From: an uncultured Alistipes sp.
GTDB lineage: Bacteria; Bacteroidota; Bacteroidia; Bacteroidales; Rikenellaceae
Length of the DNA stretch: 5,192 bases
Assembly: GCA_947174295.1 (NCBI GenBank)
Contig: CAMWIG010000156.1
Coordinates: 1-5,192, forward strand
Direction of reading: 5' to 3'
In this document: positions 1 to 5,192 of the stretch, one piece after another
How the letters are laid out: the number at the start of each line of letters is the position of its first letter
Position numbering within the stretch: the stretch's first letter is position 1
Made by a program: the position numbers and the translations under genes
The notes under the pieces: model-generated
What the model saw: the letters and a program-made list of their open reading frames with translations, nothing else
Told to the model about the DNA's origin: nothing
Databases searched by the model: none

Positions 1-1779
1 GGCGGCGTAGAGCCCCAGTCGGAGACCGTATGGCGTCAGGCCGACAAGTACAACGTCCCCCGTATCGGTTACGTCAACAAGATGGACCGCACGGGTGCCG
101 ACTTCCTCTCGGTATGCGCGCAGATTAAGAAGCACTTCGGTGCTACGGCCCTGCCGGTCGTGCTGCCTATCGGTGCCGAGGATAAGTTCGAGGGTCTGAT
201 CGACCTTATATATAATAACGCGATCTACTACTTCGACGACAAGACCGTTCGCGACAACTTCGAGCTGCGCGAGATTCCCGAGAACATGAAGGCCGAGGCC
301 GAGGAGTGGCGCAACAAGCTCATCGAGGAGGTTGCGTCGACCGACGACGCCCTGATGGAGAAGTTCTTCGAGGATCCCAACTCGATTACTCCCGACGAGC
401 TCATCGCCGCAATCCGCAAGGCCACGATCTCCATGCAGCTCGTGCCGATGCTCTGCGGTTCGTCGTTCCACAACAAGGGTGTGCAGAAGCTGCTCGACTA
501 CGTCATCGCCTTCCTGCCGTCGCCCATGGACGTCCCCGCAGTCGAGGGTATGAACCCCAAGACCGAGGAGACCGAGGTGCGTAACGCCACGGAGAGCGAT
601 CCGTTCTGCGGCCTTGCGTTCAAGATCGCTACCGACCCGTTCGTGGGCCGTCTGGCTTTCGTCCGCGTTTACTCGGGCAAGCTCGACGCCGGTTCTTACG
701 TCCTGAACGCCCGCAGCGGCAAGCGCGAGCGCATCAGCCGTATCTATCAGATGCACGCCAACAAGCAGAACCCGATGGAAACCGTCGGTGCCGGCGACAT
801 CTGCGCAGCAGTCGGTTTCAAGGAGATTCACACGGGTGACACGCTCTGCGCCGAGGACGCACCTATCGTACTCGAACAGATGACCTTCCCCGAGCCGGTT
901 ATCGGTCTGGCCGTAGAGCCCAAGACCCAGAAAGACCTCGACAAGCTCGGTATCGCGCTTTCGAAGCTCGCAGAGGAGGACCCGACCTTTACGGTACACA
1001 CCGACGAGGAGAGCGGCCAGACCGTCATCAGCGGTATGGGTGAGCTCCACCTCGATATCATCGTCGACCGTCTGCGTCGCGAGTTCGGCGTCGAGATTAA
1101 CCAGGGTGCTCCTCAGGTTAACTACAAGGAGGCTCTTACTCAGACCGTTCAGCACCGCGAGGTATTCAAGAAGCAGACCGGTGGTCGCGGTAAGTTCGCC
1201 GACATCATCTTCGAAATCGGCCCCGCCGAGGAGGGTAAGATGGGTCTTACGTTCGTCGACGAAGTCAAGGGCGGTAACATCCCCAAGGAGTTCATCCCCG
1301 CAGTTCAGAAGGGCTTCGAGGCCGCTATGGCCAACGGTGCTCTCGCAGGTTACACCATGGACTCGATGAAGATTACCTTGAAGGACGGTTCGTTCCACCC
1401 CGTCGACTCCGACCAGCTTTCGTTCGAAATCGCCGCCCGCAACGGTTACCGTGCGGCTGCTCCCAAGGCCGGTTCGGTCATCATGGAGCCTATCATGGCG
1501 GTTGAGGTCGTAACTCCCGAAGAGAACATGGGTGACATCATCGGCGACCTTAACAAGCGCCGCGGTCAGATTCAGGGCATGGAGTCCAAGGGTACCGCAC
1601 GCGTGGTTAAGGCTCAGGTGCCGCTGTCCGAGATGTTCGGTTACGTGACCGTGCTCCGCACCATTTCGTCGGGCCGCGCTACGTCGTCGATGGAGTTCTC
1701 GCACTTCGAGGAGGTTCCTGCAAACCTCGCCAAGGAGATTATCGAGAAAGCAAGTGGTAAACGTAAGGATATAGAATAA
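1..1779 (+). CDS. fusA: Elongation factor G (EF-G), 5'-truncated by window edge
   Basis: Translational GTPase that drives translocation of tRNAs and mRNA after peptide bond formation, and acts with RRF in ribosome recycling. The frame is open from base 1 to the TAA at 1777-1779, giving 592 codons. About 115 N-terminal residues, including the P-loop and the G2/G3 motifs, lie before the window. Visible in order (residue numbers within the window): GGVEPQSETVW at the start, the guanine-specificity motif NKMD at 26-29, the G5-like CGSSF at about 152-156, then domain II. Domain III contains SGMGELHLD, and domain IV contains the loop GSFHPVDSD (His about 466, the conserved tip histidine that enters the decoding site). 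Domain V contains GDIIGDLNKRRGQIQGMES. The internal ATG at 82 is the Met of NKMD and not a start. Some Bacteroides carry a second, unlinked EF-G paralogue without GTPase activity. The linkage to rpsJ favours the canonical copy, but the catalytic motifs that would prove it are outside the window. No frameshift seen. Confidence 0.98.
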   Translation, partial: GGVEPQSETVWRQADKYNVPRIGYVNKMDRTGADFLSVCAQIKKHFGATALPVVLPIGAEDKFEGLIDLIYNNAIYYFDDKTVRDNFELREIPENMKAEAEEWRNKLIEEVASTDDALMEKFFEDPNSITPDELIAAIRKATISMQLVPMLCGSSFHNKGVQKLLDYVIAFLPSPMDVPAVEGMNPKTEETEVRNATESDPFCGLAFKIATDPFVGRLAFVRVYSGKLDAGSYVLNARSGKRERISRIYQMHANKQNPMETVGAGDICAAVGFKEIHTGDTLCAEDAPIVLEQMTFPEPVIGLAVEPKTQKDLDKLGIALSKLAEEDPTFTVHTDEESGQTVISGMGELHLDIIVDRLRREFGVEINQGAPQVNYKEALTQTVQHREVFKKQTGGRGKFADIIFEIGPAEEGKMGLTFVDEVKGGNIPKEFIPAVQKGFEAAMANGALAGYTMDSMKITLKDGSFHPVDSDQLSFEIAARNGYRAAAPKAGSVIMEPIMAVEVVTPEENMGDIIGDLNKRRGQIQGMESKGTARVVKAQVPLSEMFGYVTVLRTISSGRATSSMEFSHFEEVPANLAKEIIEKASGKRKDIE

Positions 1780-1786
1780 AAACGAT

Positions 1787-2092
1787 ATGAATCAGAAAAT
1801 TAGAATCAAATTGAAGTCTTTCGATCACAACCTCGTCGACAAGTCGGCAGAGAAGATCGTCAAGACCGTGAAGAGCACCGACGCAATGGTCAGCGGCCCG
1901 GTACCCCTTCCGACCCACAAGCAGATTTTCACTGTGAACCGTTCGACCTTCGTCAACAAGAAGGCGCGCGAGCAGTTCCAGCTCTGCACGTTCAAGCGTA
2001 TTATCGACATCTACTCGTCGACCCCCAAGACCATCGACGCTCTGATGAAGTTGGAGCTCCCGTCGGGTGTCGAGGTTTCGATCAAGGTCTGA
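1787..2092 (+). CDS. rpsJ: Small ribosomal subunit protein S10 (uS10)
   Basis: S10 is a 30S head protein. In bacteria it is also NusE, the partner of NusB in antitermination and a link between NusG and the ribosome. The 101-residue product is close to the family length of about 100-105. Diagnostic segments are IRIKLKSFDHNLVD at the N-terminus, SGPVPLPT at about 37-44, the extended loop FTVNRSTFVNKKAREQF, and the C-terminal strand IDALMKLELPSGVEVSIKV. The ATG at 1787 gives the expected N-terminus and lies 7 bases after the fusA stop, in an A-rich stretch without a Shine-Dalgarno sequence. The short distance implies co-transcription, and possibly coupled translation, with fusA. It is separated from the next ribosomal gene by 175 bases, so it sits at the end of the upstream half of the operon. 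Confidence 0.98.
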   Translation: MNQKIRIKLKSFDHNLVDKSAEKIVKTVKSTDAMVSGPVPLPTHKQIFTVNRSTFVNKKAREQFQLCTFKRIIDIYSSTPKTIDALMKLELPSGVEVSIKV

Positions 2093-2102
2093 TACGCGCA
2101 TA

Positions 2103-2180
2103 GCGTTCGCAAGACAAGCCGTCGAGTCCGCATCCGGCCGAAAAAGCCGGGTGCGGTACCCGCGGACGGCCTTCGAACGC
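2103..2180 (+). promoter_or_regulatory. Long imperfect hairpin between rpsJ and rplC
   Basis: Three stacked helices can be read off the sequence. The outer stem pairs GCGTTCG (2103-2109) plus AAG (2111-2113) with CTTCGAACGC (2171-2180), ten pairs with C2110 bulged. The middle stem pairs GCCGTC (2118-2123) with GACGGC (2165-2170). The inner stem pairs CCGCATCCGGC (2128-2138) with GCCGGGTGCGG (2146-2156), eleven pairs including one T-G wobble, closing a 7-base loop CGAAAAA. That is about 27 pairs in 78 bases. No T-run follows (the next bases are CCCGGGAGAG), so a classical intrinsic terminator is unlikely. It could be a ribosomal-protein binding leader, an RNase processing site, or a stabiliser of the fusA-rpsJ mRNA end. 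The pairing is seen directly; the role is unknown. Confidence 0.6.
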
Positions 2181-2239
2181 CCCGGGAGAGACGAATGGTC
2201 GACCCCGAGTGTGTGACTGAAAAGAGATACACATCACTT

Positions 2240-2247
2240 TATATTTA
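2240..2247 (+). promoter_or_regulatory. Weak candidate Bacteroidota -7 box upstream of rplC
   Basis: TATATTTA matches the Bacteroidota primary sigma -7 consensus TAnnTTTG at all fixed positions except the last. It lies in the AT-rich part of the rpsJ-rplC gap, 20 bases before the rplC ATG. No convincing TTG-type -33 element is present at the expected distance upstream (around 2212-2221, where the sequence reads TGTGACTGAA). A start here would give a very short leader that excludes the hairpin. An 8-base AT-rich match this close to a start codon can easily be chance. Confidence 0.2.
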
Positions 2248-2267
2248 ACAAACGTAATTCGACAAAA

Positions 2268-2882
2268 ATGTCAGGACTTATTGGAAAGAAAATCGGAATG
2301 ACTTCCGTTTACAGTGCCGAGGGTAAGAACATACCATGCACTGTCATTGAGGCTGGTCCGTGTGTAGTTACGCAAATCAAGACCGTAGAGAAGGATACCT
2401 ACGAAGCGGTTCAGATTGCCTATGACGACAAGAGTGAAAAGCACACCAGCAACAGTTTGTTAGGACACTTCAAGAAAGCCGGCACGACCCCCAAGCGCAA
2501 GATGGCGGAATTTAAGGGTATGCCCGAAGTGAACCTCGGAGACACTCTGACCGTCGACATGTTCTCGGAGGAGGACTGGGTTGACGTGACGGGGATATCG
2601 AAGGGTAAGGGCTTTCAGGGCGTTGTAAAGCGTCACGGCTTCGGCGGTGTCGGCGGCCAGACCCACGGTCAGCACAACCGTCAGCGCAAGCCGGGTTCGC
2701 TGGGTGCGTCGTCCTATCCTTCGCGCGTCTTCAAGGGCAAGCGTCTGCCCGGCCAGATGGGCGGTGAGCAGGTGAAGGTTCTGAACCTGCGAGTATTGAA
2801 AGTTATTCCCGAGAACAACCTCATTCTGGTGAAGGGTTCGATTCCCGGGGCAAAAGGTGCTTATTTAACAATTGAGAAGTAG
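2268..2882 (+). CDS. rplC: Large ribosomal subunit protein L3 (uL3)
   Basis: L3 is an early-assembling 50S protein that contacts 23S rRNA near its 3' end and sends a long loop towards the peptidyl-transferase centre. The 204-residue product is the usual length in Bacteroidota. Visible landmarks are the N-terminus MSGLIGKKIGMTSVYS, then PCTVIEAGPCVVTQIKT at about 23-39. The central loop has SKGKGFQGVVKRHGFGG at about 111-127, followed by HGQHNRQRKPGSLGASSYPSRVFKG. The C-terminal strand ends in NLILVKGSIPGAKGAYLTIEK. At the position of the E. coli methylated Gln150 (second Q of GQNQTPG) this protein has Ser149 by my alignment. The ATG at 2268 fits the family N-terminus; it follows CGACAAAA with no Shine-Dalgarno. 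The stop is one base before the rplD start. The 175-base gap upstream makes this the first gene of the tightly packed downstream block. Confidence 0.98.
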   Translation: MSGLIGKKIGMTSVYSAEGKNIPCTVIEAGPCVVTQIKTVEKDTYEAVQIAYDDKSEKHTSNSLLGHFKKAGTTPKRKMAEFKGMPEVNLGDTLTVDMFSEEDWVDVTGISKGKGFQGVVKRHGFGGVGGQTHGQHNRQRKPGSLGASSYPSRVFKGKRLPGQMGGEQVKVLNLRVLKVIPENNLILVKGSIPGAKGAYLTIEK

Positions 2883-2883
2883 T

Positions 2884-3510
2884 ATGGAATTAGCTGTATT
2901 GAACACACAGGGAAATGAGACGGGTCGCAAGGTAGTTCTTTCCGACGCAGTCTTCGGCGTGGAGGCTAATGACCACGCTATTTATCTCGACGTGAAGCAG
3001 TATCTGGCCGATCAGCGTCAGGGTACTCACAAGTCGAAGCAGCGTAACGAGGTTGCAGGTTCGACCCGCAAGCTCAAACGTCAGAAAGGTACGGGCGGCG
3101 CACGTTGCGGCAGCATCAAGTCTCCGCTCTTCCCGGGCGGCGGCCGCGTATTCGGTCCGGTACCCCGCGATTACAGCTTCAAGCTCAACAAGAAGCTCAA
3201 ACAGCTCGCACGTCGCAGCGCTCTCACCTACAAGGCTCAGGCCGGCGCCATCTGCGTCGTCGAGGCTCCGAAGTTCGAGTCGCCCAAGACCAAGGCTGTC
3301 GTAGCGTTGGCCGAGGCTCTGAAAGTAGCCGACAAGAAGGTGCTGCTGGTACTGCCGGAGGGCGATCACAATCTGCAACTCTCGTGCCGCAACATTCCGT
3401 CGGTTAAGACCATTCTGGCTCAGAACGTCAATACCTACGAGGTGATGAACGCTTCGGCTCTGGTATTCGTCGAGGGTGCCGAAAACGTACTGAATGTAAT
3501 GTTAGCTTAA
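2884..3510 (+). CDS. rplD: Large ribosomal subunit protein L4 (uL4)
   Basis: L4 is a 50S assembly protein whose extended loop lines the narrow part of the peptide exit tunnel opposite L22. In E. coli it also represses its own S10 operon through the mRNA leader and transcription attenuation. With the ATG at 2884 the product has 208 residues and begins MELAVLNTQGNETGRK, matching Bacteroidota L4. A TTG twelve bases further upstream is in frame but would add four residues inside rplC and is not supported. The tunnel loop is at about 58-92, with RQKGTGGARCGSIKSP and GGGRVFGP. Lys68 in QKGTG corresponds to E. coli Lys63, a site of macrolide-resistance mutations, and is unchanged. The globular part includes the FKLNKKLKQLARRSALTYKA helix. 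Only one base separates it from the rplC stop (TAGTATG), so coupled translation is likely. Confidence 0.98.
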   Translation: MELAVLNTQGNETGRKVVLSDAVFGVEANDHAIYLDVKQYLADQRQGTHKSKQRNEVAGSTRKLKRQKGTGGARCGSIKSPLFPGGGRVFGPVPRDYSFKLNKKLKQLARRSALTYKAQAGAICVVEAPKFESPKTKAVVALAEALKVADKKVLLVLPEGDHNLQLSCRNIPSVKTILAQNVNTYEVMNASALVFVEGAENVLNVMLA

Positions 3511-3524
3511 AAACGTAAGTAAAG

Positions 3525-3815
3525 ATGGAAATTATTATTAAGCCTATTCTGACCGAAAAGATGACGGTTCAGGGCGAAAAACTGAATCGCTACGGTTTTA
3601 TCGTTGACGTAAGAGCTAACAAGCTGCAAATCCGTAATGCCGTAGAGCAGATGTACAACGTCGTTGTTACAGACGTGAACACGATCAACTGCATGGGTAA
3701 ACTCAAAAGCCGCTACACGAAAGCTGGTCTTTTGGAGGGCCGTGCCAACAACTTCAAGAAGGCTATCGTTACCTTGAAGGATGGTGATAAGATAGATTTT
3801 TACAGTAATATCTAA
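3525..3815 (+). CDS. rplW: Large ribosomal subunit protein L23 (uL23)
   Basis: L23 sits at the exit of the peptide tunnel, where it docks trigger factor and the signal recognition particle and contacts the Sec translocon. The 96-residue length is normal. The N-terminus MEIIIKPILTEKMT carries the conserved (S/T)EK segment; Glu11 corresponds to E. coli Glu18, important for trigger factor binding. Further landmarks are YGFIVDVRANKLQIRNAVEQMYNV at about 23-46 (family helix and strand), VNTINCMGK, and the C-terminal WKKAYVTL-like strand, here NFKKAIVTLKDGDKIDFYSNI. The ATG at 3525 lies 14 bases after the rplD stop in an A-rich stretch (AAACGTAAGTAAAG) without a strong Shine-Dalgarno. It ends 5 bases before rplB. 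Confidence 0.98.
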   Translation: MEIIIKPILTEKMTVQGEKLNRYGFIVDVRANKLQIRNAVEQMYNVVVTDVNTINCMGKLKSRYTKAGLLEGRANNFKKAIVTLKDGDKIDFYSNI

Positions 3816-3820
3816 CAGAG

Positions 3821-4645
<825 letters not shown>

Positions 4646-4661
4646 TTAAATAGAGTACATA

Positions 4662-4931
4662 ATGAGCCGTTCATTAAAAAAAGGACCATTCATTGACCCC
4701 AAGCTCGAAGCGAAGGTTATCGCTCAGGCCGAAGGCAATAAGAAGTCTGTGATCAAGACTTGGTCGCGTGCAAGTATGATTTCGCCTGACTTCGTAGGTC
4801 AGACGATCGCTGTCCACAACGGAAACAAATTCATTCCGGTTTATGTAACCGAGAATATGGTCGGTCACAAGCTCGGCGAGTTCGCTCCGACACGTAACTT
4901 CCGTGGTCATGCAGGTAACAAGAAAAAATAG
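4662..4931 (+). CDS. rpsS: Small ribosomal subunit protein S19 (uS19)
   Basis: S19 is a 30S head protein that pairs with S13, binds 16S rRNA and lies near the A-site tRNA and the intersubunit bridges. The 89-residue product has the usual length. Signatures are the N-terminus MSRSLKKGPFID, then KTWSRASMISPDFVGQTIAVHNG at about 33-55. The family block FIPVYVTENMVGHKLGEFAPTR lies at about 57-78. A short basic tail, GHAGNKKK, follows. The start at 4662 lies 16 bases after the rplB stop in a strongly A/T-rich junction (AATTAAATAGAGTACATA) with no clear Shine-Dalgarno. It is followed 7 bases later by rplV, the standard order of the S10 cluster. Confidence 0.98.
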   Translation: MSRSLKKGPFIDPKLEAKVIAQAEGNKKSVIKTWSRASMISPDFVGQTIAVHNGNKFIPVYVTENMVGHKLGEFAPTRNFRGHAGNKKK

Positions 4932-4938
4932 TTAGACA

Positions 4939-5192
4939 ATGGGTGCAAGAAAATCAATAATGGCCGAAAAGTTTAAGGCCGAAAAGAAACAGAAGGCAAT
5001 CGCCATCATGCGCGACTGCCCGACCTCGCCCCGTAAGATGCGTCTGGTTGCAGACATTATCCGCGGTGTCGAGATTAACAAGGCACTTGGTATCCTTCGT
5101 TACTCGAAGAAAGAGGCATCTATCCGCATGGAGAAGCTCCTCAAATCGGCTATCGCCAACTGGGAGGCCAAGAACGAGGGCGAGCGTCTGGA
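4939..5192 (+). CDS. rplV: Large ribosomal subunit protein L22 (uL22), 3'-truncated by window edge
   Basis: L22 touches every 23S rRNA domain and sends a beta-hairpin into the peptide exit tunnel, opposite the L4 loop. The visible part has 84 complete codons and two extra bases; the tunnel hairpin and C-terminus lie beyond the window. It begins [17 protein letters not shown], then [28 protein letters not shown], the family core that aligns with E. coli [35 protein letters not shown] follows. The start at 4939 is preferred over the in-frame ATG at 4960 because MGARK is the Bacteroidota L22 N-terminus and the spacing to rpsS (7 bases) suits the operon. The N-terminal stretch is about ten residues longer than in E. 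coli, as I expect for this phylum. Confidence 0.96.
   Translation, partial: [84 protein letters not shown]

Larger units (their letters stand above)
2093..2267. other. rpsJ-rplC intergenic region (175 bases)
   Basis: This is the only sizeable non-coding stretch in the window; every other junction is 16 bases or less. The first half (about 2103-2190) is very GC-rich and folds on paper into one long hairpin. The second half (about 2216-2267) turns A/T-rich towards the rplC start. Within it I see a weak promoter-like box (2240-2247) and a 17-codon ATG frame (2195-2248) preceded by GGGAG. No longer conserved-looking protein frame is present; the reverse-strand frames crossing it are unlike any family I know. 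The layout (structure, then an AT-rich start region) resembles a 5' leader for the rplC-onward genes or a processing or attenuation zone. This is inference. Confidence 0.7.

Noticed and set aside
1040..1369. Alternative + frame of 109 codons inside fusA
   Set aside because: Ser/Arg/Thr-rich out-of-frame product within a clear EF-G coding frame; a shadow.
2139..2190. Intrinsic terminator after rpsJ
   Set aside because: The stem is strong, but no T-run follows either the inner stem (TACCCGCGG) or the outer stem (CCCGGGAGAG), and the operon continues on the same strand.
2197..2204. Palindrome GGTCGACC as an operator
   Set aside because: An 8-base perfect palindrome is common in GC-rich DNA, and the similar GTCGAC occurs inside coding sequence (for example in rpsJ at about 1836); no second copy or promoter fits it.
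2011..2232. Reverse-strand open frame of 73 codons covering the rpsJ end and the hairpin
   Set aside because: Half of it is antisense to rpsJ and half is the GC-rich hairpin. The Arg/Ser-rich product has no motif, so it is best seen as chance openness.
2872..2883. Upstream TTG start for rplD adding four residues (MRSS)
   Set aside because: It lies inside the end of rplC and adds residues absent from L4 relatives; ATG at 2884 gives the family N-terminus.
2890..3378. Reverse-strand open frame of 162 codons opposite rplD
   Set aside because: Antisense shadow of L4; no start context, no family resemblance, and the sense frame is fully explained.
4960..4962. Downstream ATG as the rplV start
   Set aside because: It would remove MGARKSI, which matches the Bacteroidota L22 N-terminus, and leave a longer gap after rpsS.

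Overview
This window is a stretch of the core translation operon of a bacterium, running left to right on the + strand: fusA (3' part) - rpsJ - rplC - rplD - rplW - rplB - rpsS - rplV (5' part). It shows no mobile element, CRISPR array, tRNA or rRNA gene, and no previously undescribed gene system. Organism: the protein sequences look like the Bacteroidota versions (for example NPVDHPMGGGEGR in L2, an L22 starting MGARK, and L3 with HGFGGVGGQTHGQHNR). None of the seven visible start codons has a clear Shine-Dalgarno sequence, and they sit in A/T-rich stretches, another Bacteroidota trait. The GC-rich coding style, with fusA strongly preferring C or G at third positions, suggests a GC-rich Bacteroidales such as an Alistipes-like member of Rikenellaceae. 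The genus is a guess from memory of family sequences and composition.

Layout: bases 1-1779 are the last 592 codons of elongation factor G. Seven bases later comes rpsJ (S10), so the str cluster runs directly into the S10 cluster with no tuf gene between them. A 175-base gap (2093-2267) follows, the only non-coding stretch of note. It holds a long imperfect hairpin (2103-2180), a weak promoter-like AT-rich box near 2240-2247, and a 17-codon open frame that may be chance. From 2268 the genes are tightly packed, with gaps of 1, 14, 5, 16 and 7 bases: rplC (L3), rplD (L4), rplW (L23), rplB (L2), rpsS (S19) and rplV (L22, cut by the window end).

How they work together: EF-G moves tRNAs and mRNA through the ribosome after each peptide bond. 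S10 and S19 are head proteins of the small subunit. L2, L3, L4, L22 and L23 are large-subunit proteins around the peptidyl-transferase centre, the nascent-peptide tunnel and the tunnel exit. Co-transcription would keep their amounts matched. The rpsJ-rplC gap is the one place in the window where expression of the upstream (fusA-rpsJ) and downstream (rplC onward) parts could be set separately, and it is the only part I regard as worth experimental attention.
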